Notes under the pieces: model-generated
Seen by the model: the letters and a program-made list of their open reading frames with translations, nothing else
Told to the model about the DNA's origin: nothing
Databases searched by the model: none
Translations under genes and position numbers: made by a program
Part shown: positions 24,073 through 37,580 of the stretch, in pieces
How positions within the stretch are numbered: position 1 is the stretch's first letter
How the letters are laid out: the number at the start of each line of letters is the position of its first letter
Assembly: GCF_001638985.1 (NCBI RefSeq)
Contig: NW_017265145.1
Span: 992,001-1,056,000 of the forward strand
Reading direction: 5' to 3'
Length of the DNA stretch: 64,000 bases
DNA from: Phycomyces blakesleeanus NRRL 1555(-)
Lineage: Eukaryota > Mucoromycota > Mucoromycetes > Mucorales > Phycomycetaceae

Positions 24073-25033
24073 ATGAGTAAAGGTGGTGGTTTTCTCACTC
24101 CAAAGTCAATCGCCAATCGCATCAAAGCAAAGGGCCTTACCAAGCTTAAGTTTTACTGTCAAGTATGCGAAAAGGCTTGTCGTGATGCAAATGGTTTCAA
24201 ATGTCACATTACATCCGAATCCCATCAAAGGCAGATGCTGTTAGTTGCAGCTAATCCAGGTCGTTATATTCACAGTTTCTCAGATCAATTCAAACAAGAC
24301 TTTTTGAGCGTTCTATCTCATAGTCATGGAACAAAACGCATGTTTGCCAATCAAGTGTATCAAGAATACATTGCCGATCGAAATCATCTTCACATGAATG
24401 CTACTCGATGGACCTCTCTATCTGAATTCGTAAAACATCTTGGTAGAGAAGGAATTTGTCATGTAGAGGAGACTGAGAGAGGGTGGTATATTACTTGGAT
24501 TGACAATAGTCCTAAAGCACTGGAGCGACAGGCAAGTTATACTTATATATTGAAAACATATATATATATATATACATATATTGTTTTCTTTTCTTTCTAA
24601 AAATGTTCTTTTGGTGGGGTTCGTATAGGCTGCTATTCAGAAGTTAGAAAGAATGCAAAAGGACGATGAAGATCGTGAGCAAAAGCATTTGAAAGAACAG
24701 ATGGAACGTGCTTCAAAACAGGCTGAAGAGCGAGGTGAAGAAGAGCAACATGTATCCGAGTTGAAGCGAGTGGATGATGGAAAGATCAAATTAAATCTTT
24801 CCTTAAAACCAGTAACAACAGATGTCGCTGAGCCAATTAAGGGTAACGGAGAGTCTATGAAGAAACTTGGTGGGTTAAAGAAAAAGGGACTTTCTTCTCT
24901 TGCAAAAGCACCTACTGTCAGTTCGCCCGTCAAACCCACTGTAATTCTTGGTAGTCCGTTTGGAAAGCGTAAGATAAATCCAACATCTGAAGAGTCAGTT
25001 ATCAAGAAGTCATGTACAATCAAAGCGGAATAA
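24073..25033 (+). CDS. Kin17-like DNA/RNA-binding zinc-finger protein, 287 aa
   Basis: Two exons: 24073-24531 and 24629-25033. The intron has a GC donor (CAG|GCAAGT) and a TAG acceptor, and the phase closes. Kin17 is a conserved nuclear protein linked to DNA replication, repair and mRNA processing. Marks: near residues 28-50 a Cys-x2-Cys...His-x5-His zinc finger (C-Q-V-C-E-K-A-C then C-H-I-T-S-E-S-H). Then the Kin17 winged-helix region with A-N-Q-V-Y-Q-E-Y-I, N-A-T-R-W-T-S-L and G-W-Y-I-T-W-I-D. Then a Glu/Lys-rich coiled coil and a basic tail. The tandem SH3-like C-terminus of animal Kin17 is absent, as in other short fungal forms. The MITE copy at 23781-23917 lies directly upstream. Confidence 0.93.
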
Positions 25034-25165
25034 ATAGATGGAAGGATGGGAGGATGTAAATATAAATATTTATTTAACTATTGTTATTATTATTAAAAAG
25101 ATTCGTAAAAAAACATTACTGCACAAATTACTAGTTCATGCGTAAAGATGGAGACAAGTATAAAA

Positions 25166-26536
25166 TTAAAAGGTGGCAATAGATTTGGCAAGAGGAACAG
25201 GTGTAGCAGAGTCATAGAGATTAGTCTTTTCTTTGAGAGGGGTAACGAGCTCGTTGACTAGGTTGTTATTGTCGCTCGAGAGAATAACAGGGCTAGTGCT
25301 TGAGGCGGAATTTTGGTTGCTGTTAAAAGATATTGACGTAGATTTTACACTGTGGACTGGAGGAATATCGGGTACAAGAAGTGCCTCTTTAATAGATTTG
25401 ATGGAAAATTCGGCAAAAATTTCGTCATATTTGAACAGCATCTTTTTGTCTGCTTTCTTCACTATCTCTCTAATAAAATACCAGTCGTGTGCGTAATTCT
25501 CGGAATACAGCTCGATATTCGTACACTCTCCATTTTTGATATTCGTTACAATATTTGAAATGTCGTCGCGCATTACTTCAATATCTCCCATCAAAACTAG
25601 TGCATTGTTTGGTAAAAACCGATCAAATCGGTCTTGAACATGACTGAGACGGAGTATAGCGACTTCGTCTGGATTAACTGAACTACCACCAAGAAGTTCT
25701 TTTATAACTAACTTGGCAAGTTGATAGCTGACGATGTCTGTTTTGTTGAATTCTTTCCAGGAATTTGAGGATGTTTCGGCAGTAACGAGAGGAGAAGACA
25801 AGAATACACCTGCTGGTTTTTGCACCGAGAAATTCGTTCTTGGTGCGTCCAAATTTTCTAGCATTTTAGGAGAATACATGCGCATAAGGGTTTCCAATGC
25901 GAGAGCTCCGCCAGCAGAGTCTCCAGAAATGATAATCTTAGAACCGGGTACACCAAGTGTTTCTACCAAGTGTTTGTACGCGCTCAAACAGTCCAATGAG
26001 GGTGTGGGATATGAGACAACGGGTGCCAGTCCTATACAGTTATAGATTTTTAGATAAGTTATATCTCTTTAAAAAATGAAATTCGTTTTACCATACTCGA
26101 CCGAAACAACTACTGCATTAATATCGTGCTTTTGTTTTAAGATCTTGAGCCAGCTAATAAATGCACTCATATACATAGTACAATGACCAACTCGAAATCC
26201 ACCACCTAACATAAACAAGTATTTTATTAGAATAACTTAATAAAACCCACTGTATATTACGTTACCATGGATTTTGAAGATCACCAAGTCTGCATCCTTT
26301 ATTCTCTTCTCAGCATCTTTACGACTATGATATTTCATACGATATCCAATATAGGCGCCTTTAAACTCTGGAGATTTAACTTTTTTTATCCACCGTCGTT
26401 GTTTTTTTGATGGTTTTGTCATTTCTTTAAGTGCAATTCGGGCTGCACGAGGTGGCATTGCTATTATCTTCCGGATTGTGGCTACCACAAGATCGCTTGG
26501 AGAAGATTTCTTGACTACGCTACGAATACTATCCAT
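25166..26536 (-). CDS. Alpha/beta hydrolase of the hormone-sensitive-lipase type, 416 aa
   Basis: Three exons on the minus strand: 26536-26266, 26205-26092, 26031-25166. Likely a carboxylester hydrolase acting on a lipid or sterol ester; the substrate is not known. Marks: oxyanion-hole motif H-G-G-G-F, whose glycines straddle intron 1; Y-G-L-A-P-V-V-S-Y-P-T-P across intron 2; nucleophile elbow G-D-S-A-G-G; and a late Y-A-H-D-W supplying the probable catalytic His. The N-terminus (residues 1-90) is basic and lacks a clear signal peptide. The last about 70 residues are Ser/Asn-rich and probably disordered, an extension beyond the catalytic domain. It converges with Kin17: the two stop codons are 132 bases apart. 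Closest well-known relatives are steryl acetyl hydrolase-like enzymes; that is inference. Confidence 0.88.
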
Positions 26537-29343
26537 TGTGAGCCCAATTGTTTGTACGTGGTTTTGTAAAGAAAATTTATAAGAGAAAGAAAAAAGAACA
26601 GGTTAGCTTTGATAGATATTCCTGGTGTAGTATTTATAAGCCTGGTATGTACATTAATCTACCCCACCATTTATCGAAAAATTGAGTAACTAAGCTTATT
26701 ATGTATTGCCGTAAAGGGTTTTTGTATTTCATTTTCTTTTATATCTTTCTATTGTTTTACTAGTACATGGGCTTTTTTTATCGATTGTACGACTACAATC
26801 TTACTACAGATCATCCTTGGTTCCTTAATAGGATAGTTTTTTATTCGTCAGATATGATTCTACTTCAAGATTATGTGGTACAGAATTATCTCAAACACAG
26901 CAATTTATTATCATAGAATATAATTTACTTATTCTTTTCACAGGTTGAAAGTGAAATGCACATGTATACAAAATAATCAGTTTTCTTTTATTAAAAAAGA
27001 AACGATCTTCCTAAGAAATATGTCTATAATAATCACCTCAATTGCATATAAAGGTATTCAATTCTTGTATTTTTTGTCATGAAGTGTACAAGTCTTTTAG
27101 GAAGCAATTCCAGAGCTGTATATGTACAATTTACCAAATTATTTGCATTTAAATATTACATGTAATAAATACAACTTAGAGCGATGGTTTGGTATATGTT
27201 AGTATGTTTAGATAATCCGATAGTCAACACGATGTGATTGAAGAACTGTCCTATAAAAAGACATGTTACGAAGACACGGTTTATCAGCCTAAAATAAGTT
27301 ATACGACTACCCCAGTAAACCATTAAAGTTAGTGACCATAACTACAGTAATCAAACACAGGAATTGTGGACGTTGCTTCTCGGCCACACATATACTTGAT
27401 ACGGACTGATATACATACCACCTCACTGCCTCTTTCTTGTTGCCTCTACTTTTAAAAAAGAGAGCGGAAGACCTACACCTATGTGTAATTATATATTTTA
27501 TATAAAATATATCGTGTTTTATCTTAAAAGCTTGATGAGTTTTTACGATAGTTTGAGCAGATTATTTTAAAGCAAAAGTATTAAGAATATTTGGTTTATG
27601 TTACTTTTTAAAGTGTCTAATATATTACTAGAAAATTCCTTTTTTGGTTTAACTTTATCTTTTTATATGTAGCCTTAATGTTTAGCTATTATGATGATAT
27701 GCGAAAGTGATAACGGGCTATAACCATTTCTTCCAGCTTGAATAAAATGCTCTTATACAATTTACATTCACTATTCACCCTTGAGTTTAATATATATTTA
27801 CTCAGATTTATATATATATATCCGCTACTTGAAAAACCCATATTAATTCTTGGTCTATTTTATTTATTCGATAGATAAGCTAACCTGCTTTTAAGCTCTC
27901 GATGCAGTTGGATTATTTTGCTTTAATTATTAGAAATCTGGTTTCTAGCTATTCATTAAATTTTATCATTTTTATCAATTGAAGTTGTGTCATAAAGATT
28001 TAAATACTTATAATAGTATATACAATATCAGTTTGAGCAAGAATCTGTTGAAACATCCTATAGTACATACTGCTCAAAGTTAGTTTGCGCCTTTTTGCTT
28101 TAAGAACATCTAATAAGAGAGCTTATATATTAGATATATATATAGTTAATTTCTCGAAAACCATTATTCAGTGTAGTAAACATTATATTGGGCTTATTTA
28201 TTATATCTTTAACAGCAGTTAATACATATCTCTATATAGGTACATCTTGCAATACACTTTGAACCTTTTTATATGCATAAAGAATCATTATTGAGTAAAA
28301 ATTTGGGACTTATATTGTCAAGTGCTTTGTTACAAGTGTTCCCACGTATTGTATTTGAAATATATAAGCTCTTACATACCGAAAAATGGTTGGTAAAACT
28401 TTTAGACAACCTCTCTTACTGTTAAACTAGGTAAATAAAAAGCGAATAATTAAAGGTTAAAGAAACTATGTTTGAAAATTGCAATTAACCTTGACTTTCA
28501 TTTCAACATACAAGACTTTTACACAGTCGACTTTAGATGCCCTATTAAAAAGTCGATCTCATTATTGGGTAGTAAATATAATCAACGATTACGGGTGTAC
28601 TGATTAAAGCTTACACCGTGTGAATGTACTCTGATAACTTGTAACGTGTTTCTAGTAACAACCACTGATATTTTACACCCTATTATATAATGTTTATTGA
28701 GCTATAACAGTGTATACAGCTGTAATAACACTCTAAGATATTAATTCAACCTATAATATCAGATAAAAAAAACCAGTTGAAACCTTTTTTAATATGTAAA
28801 TATATATATATATATCTACAAATCAATACATCATAATTCTAATAATGAGTACAAGATGTCTTGTTTGATAGCACTGATAAATATTTCCACCGCTTCCACA
28901 AAAAAGAAAGTATTCTTTAATACGTATAATGTAGGACTAGCATGTGAAATAATGTGAAGCTACTCATAATGAACTATATATTTTATCTTTGCTTACAAAG
29001 ACATAAAAATAAATAAGCTGGGGTATACATGTACTAAATATCTTTAGAAAGCAATGTACAAAATATAGCTATAAACTTTATACTTCATTATAATCATAAA
29101 AAGGATGTCTTAAGGTGTTACAAGCACAGATACTCTTTCAAAGAGTATTATGAATGTACACTCCTCTTTATTATCAATATTCGTTATTTTATTAATTATT
29201 TTATTGATATATCCCTAACCTTCTCTAGTAAGAATTCATTGAAAAATATATTCTTAGATTTATTTTATACTAATAGTTTAGTGACCCCATATAGAAACAC
29301 TTGTTCCTTCTATTATAAAAGAAAACAAGATTATACTACTGAA
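26537..29343. other. Gene desert, about 2.8 kb
   Basis: AT-rich throughout, with TATA-type runs. I see no open frame with domain character, no tRNA-like cloverleaf and no clear terminal inverted repeats. The first few hundred bases probably include the hydrolase promoter. Confidence 0.4.
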
Positions 29344-31481
29344 TTAATCAAGCATCATGTTTTCATCAGCCCACAGCTTAAATGTTCGGTCAAAACCTGT
29401 GGATGCCAAGTATTTTCCATCTAAAGAAATACGTGTCAATAAAATATGAAAGTTGCAATTTCTGGGGACTTACCATTTGAGATATCTACTCCCATTACTT
29501 TGCCCTCATGTCCTTCCAAACTTTTGATCATTCTAAAGTCGTCTCCAGACCAGATCTTCACGCATCCATCATATCCCACGGTCGACAAGTAGAGACCTGC
29601 AATATCAGAAGACATACTTGTCCCCTTACTGAACTTCACATCCGATACAAGTGACTGATGTGCAGTAATTGTGTAGATGTTGCGTAATTTTCTAATATCC
29701 CAGATCTTTACAGTATTATCAGCACTGGCTGACGCAAGCTGATAACTAAAACAAGAGTATTCATAAGCAGTGTACCTTAACTTTAAACTAATGTGTTTTA
29801 TATTTACCCATTTGGAGACCAATCAACACCAATGATATCTTTTACATGACCTTCCAATGTCATTGCAGACCTTCCTGTTCTTGTATCCCAGACACGGCCA
29901 ATAGCATCCAAACCACTAGAAACAATCATTGGATTAAAATACTTATTTATACATAGATATATAAGTATATGACAAAGACATACCCGCTTGCTACAAGACT
30001 GCCATCACATTGAAATGCAATTGCGTATACTTCTTTGGAATGACCTTCCTGGAGCAAAAGCTCTTTTGTAGTTTCTACATCCCACAATCTCCAGGTTCCA
30101 TCAAAACTTGCACTTCCCAAGTATCTACCAGAAGGGTGGAATGCAACACGTGCAACGCGTCTAGCATGACCTTTCAATGTAGCCAAAGGTGTTTCTCTGT
30201 GTTTTCAGACAAAGCAAATTAATAATTGTTAACTATTGCTTTTCAGTGCTGACCTACTTATCCAAGCTCCACAGATGAACCAATGAATCGGCACTTCCAC
30301 TTGCAAGATTGACTGAGCTTTTACTTTGGCTAAGAGTTGCTTCAGGGTGGAATGCGACACCGCCAACTCGATCAGTGTGCCCTTTGAATGTCATGATAGG
30401 TTCACAATTTGGCACAGACCACAACTTGCACAGACCAGACCAAGCGCCGGTTACAAGCATTTTCGAATCCGGGCTGAATGCACACTGTGCAACTGGTCGT
30501 TCATCCACCATTTGTGAAGCCCAGTTTGTATAACCCTAAATACACGGTCCTTTTTTTTTGGTACGAAAACTCTCACAATTTTACAAAGCTGGAATATCGT
30601 ACCTTGAGTTTAGCCTGGAGCTCTTTACGCCCTGTTCGCAATTGCACCAATGGGATATCCATTTCAACCTTTTGCTTTTCTATCCGTGCCTTTGCCCTAG
30701 AATAGATGAGAAGCCGAAAATGTTTTGCAGTTGATAAAAAAAAAGACATTTACCGGGGAAGAGAGTAAGAAGTGATCCACTTTCGTGCTTCCAAGAGTTC
30801 AATAGATCCTGGTGTAAAGAACTCCTCCATATTCTTTTTACATATATTAAAATTAGCATCGAAAGCATGTTTATATTCGCTATTTTTTGCTTTGGCAACC
30901 AGATTTACTATACCTCATCCTCACTGCCTTCACTATCAGATCCTGAATCGCTTCCAACATCTACACCTTGTTTTGACAGCAAATATCTCAAACGATCACG
31001 TCTGTCACCAGGCTATATAAAGATAATACCAATATATTAGATATGAAAACAGTATCCCAAAAAAAATCATACACTTGAATTCATTCACTTACACCTTCAC
31101 CAAACAGACATTGTGGTTCATTAATCTCTCTTAGTCGTTGACGGACACGAACATCGTCTGTTGGGACAGCAAGTTGACGTGCACGCTTTCTACGTTCAAA
31201 TTCCTCGAGAACTTCTCTGTCTGCTTCTCTTGCTCTAGCCGATGACTCTGACAGATCGTGATCTTGAGCCTCAGCTGAAAATCACAATTGCATTAGCCAA
31301 GTTTCGACAATCTCTATATCTGCAGGAATGCCCTACCGAGTGCATCGAGATCGATTCCACTGGAAGCTGTCGCTGTCTCGCTTACTTTCAATCGCTTTGC
31401 TTCAACTTCTTCTAAAGAGCCAAAATGTACACGTGGCTTTGCGAGTAGCTTTGAAAGAGTAGACTGATCGTTGTCTCCCAT
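29344..31481 (-). CDS. PRP4: U4/U6 snRNP protein Prp4 (PRPF4), 512 aa
   Basis: Ten exons on the minus strand: 31481-31337, 31274-31093, 31012-30914, 30824-30754, 30696-30603, 30535-30258, 30196-29984, 29915-29808, 29745-29474, 29420-29344. A core subunit of the U4/U6 and tri-snRNP particles in the nucleus. The N-terminal about 130 residues include the splicing-factor motif (V-P-T-D-D-x-x-V-R-x-x-L-R and I-N-E-P then L-F-G-E-G-P-x-D-R-R-x-R-L). Seven WD40 blades follow, with clear W-D/W-S ends (L-W-S-V-P, L-W-S-L-D, L-W-D-V-E, V-W-D-T-R, I-W-D-I-R, I-W-S-G-D, L-W-A-D). The total length is close to human PRPF4 (about 520). Exon 4's acceptor could lie 3 bases either way. Head-to-head with the PMT gene: start codons 214 bases apart, suggesting a shared promoter. 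Confidence 0.95.
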
Positions 31482-31695
31482 AATGTTAAGTATTGATGCA
31501 AGGGGAAAAATATAGTAATATTTAAGTTGGGGATGAAAACGCGGGCAAGACCACAAGAGAGACAACTGCTGTGACTCTTTCTTGATTTACTATTCTGGGT
31601 AATTTGCTAATCACGCTACTAATGCACTTTTTGGGAAATTTATTAGAGTAACTTTCAGCAACAAGTCATTTTCAACTGTTCCTTGTTCTTCCAAG

Positions 31696-34600
31696 ATGAC
31701 AGACCCTGCCCTAAGAAAGAGGCGCAATTATGATGAGAACTCACTACAAAATGGCTCTGGAATAAATGTCGATGATTACACAGATGACACTAAAAAAGTA
31801 GGATTTGCTTCTGTATAAATTGAAGAAAAAGAAAATCATGGACAGACACAAACTTACATGTTGTGGTCCTTGCAGGTTAATGTGTCGAACCTAAGCCCAT
31901 CAAAATATTCGCATCTTATTGGCCTTAGCATAGTTACTATTGCTGGCTTCTTCGTTACTTTTTACAAGATCTGGTATCCAGCGGAAGTGGTGTAAGTTGG
32001 TCTAAACCACAACTATCTTACTACTTGTGCTCACCACTCAATAGGTTTGACGAGGTCCACTTTGGCAAATTTGCTGGATATTATCTTAGACGAACATACT
32101 TTTTTGATGTTCACCCTCCTCTTGCAAAAATGATGTTGGCTGCAGTTGGATATATGGTTGGATATGATGGTCATTTTGAATTCGATAATATTGGAGACAG
32201 TTATATCGAAAATAATGTACCATATATCGCTCTTCGTGCATTGCCTGCCTCCCTTAATGTTTTTTGTATCGCGCTCATGTACAGTATCATGAAAGAATCT
32301 GGGTATTCTGTATGCACTTGTTTTCTTACTGCCAGTTTGTACCTACTTGGTAAGTATTAGGTTACACTTTAATAATTGAATGATTCTAATTTAATTTTTG
32401 CACTCCCTGTATATTTATGAAAAGATAATGCAATCGTTGCTCAACACCGTCTGATTATGTTGGACAGCATGTTAATCTTCTTTATGCTGGCCACAGTGTA
32501 CTCTTATATCCGATTCCGTAAAGTTAGACACCAGTATGTAGTTAACCCAAAGAGTCCAGATATATTATAGTCGTATTAATTTGTCTTTGGGAACGGTTAT
32601 CTAGAGAATTTTCTGCTACATGGTGGGCTTGGCTTCTTGCAACTGGCGTCACAATGGCATTGACACTGAGGTAAACACATAGACACGGGGTATACTACAT
32701 ATTTTGTGCAGGTAATTTACAAACAGAGGTACATTACAGTGTCAAAATGGTCGGTCTTTTCCTTGTTGCTGCCATCGGTATTTGTGTAATTGTTGATTTG
32801 TGGGATTTGCTCGATATTAAACGTGGAATTTCCATCGTAAGGACCTTTCTATCTTTTAAATATATATATAAGGAGCTGAACTAAGTTTATGATAGGATCA
32901 TTTTATAAAACACTTTTATGCAAGAGCACTTGGCTTGATTGCCGTCCCAGCTTTTATTTACATGTTCTGGTTTTATGTCCATTTTGCTATCCTGGTTGAA
33001 TCTGGTCCCGGCGATACATTCATGAGCTCAGCATTTCAAGAGACTCTCAAGAATAGTGCAATTAAGATGAAGTCACTAGGTAAGATATTTCTTGTTAGCA
33101 GAATATCTAAAATAAATATGGGCTCACACACACTATAGATATTCATTATAACGATGATATTCGACTTATGCACAAGGATACCGAGAAATATCTTCATTCT
33201 CATGATTTGGAGTATCCTTTACGCTACGATGATGGACGAATTAGCAGTCAAGGTAAATGGATCATATTAAAGTACAAAAAAAAAGATATTGATTGATGTG
33301 GATATTAGGTCAACAAGTTACTGCCATCACTGTTCCTGACGATAACTCTTGGTGGCGAATCAAGCCTACAAAGGAAATATCGGAAGATGAACCTGTTCCT
33401 ATCATCCACGGAGATATCGTCCAACTTGAGCATGTGGGCACAGAAACTATTCTTCTTACCCATGATGTTGCTTCTCCATTGATGTCAACAAACGAAGAAG
33501 TCACTACAGTAGACTTGGACGAGAGATACAATGAAACTCTCTTCCAGGTATTATTTGATGACCACAACAATGGCGATATCTGGCAAACATACATGAAGGC
33601 TGTCCGTTTGGTCCACATGGATACCAAGGTCGCTATCTGGACACATCCTAAAAATCTTCCAGACTGGGGCTTGGGTCATCAAGAAGTTAACGGAAATAAG
33701 AATTTGATGGATAAAAGTAACTACTGGGTGGCCACTGAGATTGATGGGTTGAATGGTATGTTCAAAAACAACAAGTACCATAATGATTATTTACCCATAT
33801 ATTATTTAAAGCAACTGAAATCAACTTGGAGAAGAAGAAGGAAATCAAAACAATACCTTTCATATTCAAGTTTGTTGAATTACTTGGACGTATGCTCAGT
33901 CATAATTCTGGTCTTACTAAGCCTCACCCTTATCAATCAAATGCTATTTCTTGGCCATTATTGTCGCGTGGAATTTCATACTGGTCAAAGGACGATACTA
34001 AGGAGCAGATCTACATGACTGGAAATGTTTTTGGCTGGTACCTCTCTATGGTTGGAACTATCATCTACACTGGTGCTATTATCATTGATACAATTTGCCG
34101 TAGAAGAGATGTTGCATGGATTGAAGAGCGTAGGTTAATGAAAAATACTTCGTTAACAAGTATTAATTATAAAAACATATATATGATTATGTTTTTTTAG
34201 CTCTTCGCCGCCGTTTAATTCAATCTGCTGGATTCTTTATACTCCTTTGGCTTCTTCATTATATCCCTTTCTTTGCTATGGGTCGTGCTCTTTTCCTTCA
34301 TCATTATCTCCCAGCAGCAGCATGCAATTATTTATTGCTTGGAGCTGTATTCCAGTATCTTTTCATAACAAGCGTTGATTCCCCTACTTCTGACCTGAGA
34401 CGTAACCAGAGTGCGTTGGAAGAAATTCACCCTGTCGGCCCAGCTCATGCACAAACATCTACTCAGGCACAACCGACCACAAAAACATACATTATCGCAA
34501 CAATAATCTTGGCATTACAATTCGCATGTTTTGTATTCTTGTCGCCTCTTACATACGGTAGTCCTGGGCTCAGTATTGATGAGGTCCAAAGACGTAAAGT

Positions 34601-34700
34601 CTTCAGTGGATGGGATCTTCAGTTCGGTAAGTAATTTTCAGACCGAAATTTTAAGCTTTTACTGATCTACTTCTATCGATTGCTTTATATAGCCAAATAA
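31696..34700 (+). CDS. Dolichyl-phosphate-mannose--protein O-mannosyltransferase, PMT2 type, 763 aa
   Basis: Twelve exons: 31696-31797, 31876-31991, 32045-32349, 32425-32533, 32605-32670, 32740-32836, 32896-33079, 33139-33252, 33309-33755, 33812-34129, 34201-34626, 34693-34700. The enzyme (GT39) transfers mannose from dolichol phosphate to Ser/Thr of proteins in the ER membrane. Marks: F-D-E-V-H-F-G-K-F with the catalytic Asp-Glu in the first lumenal loop, F-F-D-V-H-P-P-L-A-K, a central MIR domain (about residues 340-530, G-D-I-V-Q-L-E-H and W-Q-T-Y-M-K), then C-terminal membrane helices with H-H-Y-L-P-A. The K-F-x-G-Y-Y-L-R-R form and Ser-Trp-Pro-Leu-L-x-R-G-I-S place it nearer PMT2/POMT2 than PMT1 or PMT4. 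Length equals yeast Pmt2. The final coding exon adds only two residues and the stop. It converges with dynamitin, with 106 bases between stops. Confidence 0.94.
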
Positions 34701-34806
34701 AACGCATTCTTGGCCAATTTTGTATAGCAATTTAGCATGGGCTTTCCCAATCATTTTTTTAATAAAAATATTTTCAAATGATGTTTATTATCATATTGAT
34801 GCATTC

Positions 34807-36711
34807 TCAAGAGGCTCCACTTAAAGCTGCCACACGCTGTACCAACTCTGTCATTCTATCATCAATAACCTTAATATTGCTATTGATAGATGCTTCATTG
34901 GCAGCTAAACTCTGGTTAAGCTGAAAAAAAATATAATGAATAATATGAAGGTTATAACCGCGCTATTATTTATCATACCGTATCGCATGTTGCACTGAGA
35001 CTCTTAAGTTCTTGGGTCATCTGGCTTTGTTCATCTGAGATCACCTTAACAGAGCGTCCAAACGTAGATGCTTCAGTGTGCAATCCCTGGAGAGCTTTAA
35101 GGCGGGTCAACAGTGCAGGTGTCAGATTCAACAGAGGATCGATTTTCTCCATTGTGGCAAAGAGATGATTGACCTAATTATATATAGTTATAGTTATGCG
35201 GTTGAAATAGATCGCATCCAATCACCTTCTCCTCTGCCTCGTTCGATAGGCCTCCTGCTGCCTCTTTATTTTGGCCCTCGGCTGAAGTAGTGGCTGACTG
35301 TACCCCAGCGGTTGTTGATGTAGGGTGGAGACTAAAGTTGAGCGAACTTGTATTTTCTTTACGCCCAGACTTCAGTTCATTAAGTCGGTCAAGTTCGCTG
35401 TTGAGTACTTTGATTCTTCGAGCAACCATCTCAAGTTGTCTAGGCTGGGCGAGGATGGTGATCTGTTGCTCCAATTTGGCCATAGAGTTGATCAAGGTTG
35501 TAGAAGCAAGACCAGAAGGCTAATAGCACAAACCGTTAGTATATTTACTTTATGCATACCTATAATAATTTACCATATCTTCTGGACCCTGTCCAGCACT
35601 TGTACCAACGAGTTTTTCGATCTTTGCGATACGCTCATCAATCTCGGAGACTTGGCTTTGCTTTTGCATCTTGGCTGTTTCGGGGGTATAAAAGAGCTCG
35701 TATGTAACCAACTAATTTGAATTGATTAACACCAATTTATCAACTCATAATGTAAACACTCACGTCTCCCTTGTCGTTCTTCTCTACTATGACAGTATCT
35801 TCAGTCTCATTAGACTCTTTATTTTTCAATGGCAAGCTCTTGTAGGCCTCAAGTTGCTTGATGAGGTTTTTAGCTTCGTCAATACGTTTTCCGTATGTAG
35901 TTGGTCCATCCTCTGTCTCGGTATTTCCAAAGCTTTGATTGAGTCTAGTCAAATCAGATTGCAAATACGAAATTTGTGCTAAGAGGTCATCCTGTGTTGC
36001 TGTCTCTTTTGTTTCAGCAGGCGTATCCTCCTAGGGAATATTGAGGTTGAGATGCTGATCCAAATATACACAAAAAAACACACGTGTATATAAACTTATT
36101 TGAGGTTTTTTTTTGTAATTATATTAACCTTTTGCTTCTCTACTTGTTCATTCAATTCTTGGACTTCAAACACAAGGCGTCGATATTTCTGCAGTGAAGT
36201 TTCTTCTAAAGCTAGTTCTTTTGGCAAAAGTTCGTATTCGTCTGTTTCAAGAGCTGGTGGGCGGCGAATATAACTACGATACATTGCTTTTTTTCTTTGA
36301 GTCAACCTATCAGAAAAGTCTGTATTGATAGAATAGTTAATACTTGTTAACAATATGCTCGGGTAGGAATCCAACCTGTGTTATCCGTGATAACCACACT
36401 ATTGGCGAATCTTGCACTTGCATCCTTGACTGACACGCGCGATCGCACTACATTTTCGTTTTCATAATCACTTGTCTGTAATTAACATGATAAAAGTCAA
36501 TAATCTACATTCTGTATTTAAACTAACATATATGTATTTAATATACCTGATCATCAAATGACATTGCAGGAGCTTCCTCGGAAACATCTGGGGTCTCATA
36601 GACATCCGGTTGGTCGTCCTAGGATGATTATCCAATTAGATGCCAAGTTGAGTAATGCTTATTAGATGAAGGGTTTACAATATCTGGCAAGGTAGAGTAT
36701 TTGGTGGACAT
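34807..36711 (-). CDS. Dynactin subunit 2 (dynamitin), 467 aa
   Basis: Nine exons on the minus strand: 36711-36679, 36618-36547, 36475-36376, 36319-36129, 36030-35764, 35711-35574, 35519-35226, 35173-34979, 34920-34807. Dynamitin links the shoulder and sidearm of dynactin, the cofactor of cytoplasmic dynein. Marks: an extended acidic N-terminus starting with a short basic/aromatic peptide and D-V-Y-E-T-P-D-V; a motif with R-x-x-Y after S-D-R-L; then long heptad-rich coiled coils (L-x-x-L-E-x-x-V-G, R-R-I-K-V-L-N-S-E-L-D-R-L) to the end. The order of segments and length fit fungal and animal dynamitin (about 400-470). Introns at small exons near the start leave the N-terminal peptide intact. 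Confidence 0.92.
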
Positions 36712-37580
36712 CTTGAAAAATAAATCAACAATTTATTGAAGCTCTTTAAAGGATGTAAGAGACTTGTCGCTCTTTGGTTTAAAGCTACTGTTAACAAATT
36801 CACCCCCTCAAGTTCTCGTGGCTGAGTTTAACTAAAGTTGTACAATGTGCCCTGGATGAAGTTGCATTGCCCTACAAAATAAACGCTGTTGTCTTTGTCA
36901 CTGTTTTCTTAGCAGCTATTTATATTCATTTCCAATTCTTTGATCTAACATTTGTAATATAAGGTTTCTGAGGGTGTATTTGCATAAAGAAACTTACTCT
37001 ATTCTGCATTGAGTTCCCTGTAAACTTTTTATGGTAAAAAAAAAAAAAACTAACGGCGACAAGTTGATATCAAATTGAGAAACGTTCTCCTTCAAAATTA
37101 CATACGTCCTGACTCTATAAAAGTTTGTAAGCAGATCCTTGCGAATTATATCAATAGAAATATACTTTATGTTCAACTTTTTTTCAAGAAAAAATAGTGG
37201 AAGGGATCAATTTTAAATTGATGTTATTCGTTGGAGTCCTCCTCTACTTTTGCTCAAACTTTTCTTTAATTGACTCTCCCACTTAGTATAAAGGAAGTGC
37301 TACATACATAAGCCAGCTTGTTTATTTTCTTCATTTCAAAATAACTTCCAATAAATTAAAATCAATTTAGTATTTTTTTTAGTAGAGATAATCGTCAAGC
37401 CATAAGCAAGTTTATTGCATTTCAGCAAGTAAATGTATAATAGGAATAGTTTATTATAAGTTATCCCAAGCTCTTTTAAAAGATGTTTTTCGTGTGTGCT
37501 TTTTAAGCTTGTTTTACTTTTAAATGTAGACCACATGTTTTGATTGTTGACGAGCAAATATTTAGTCTTTAGGATGTGCT
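36712..37580. other. Intergenic, AT-rich
   Basis: The first 150 bases should hold the dynamitin promoter. The rest is AT-rich with an A12 run near 37035 and no supported gene. Confidence 0.4.
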
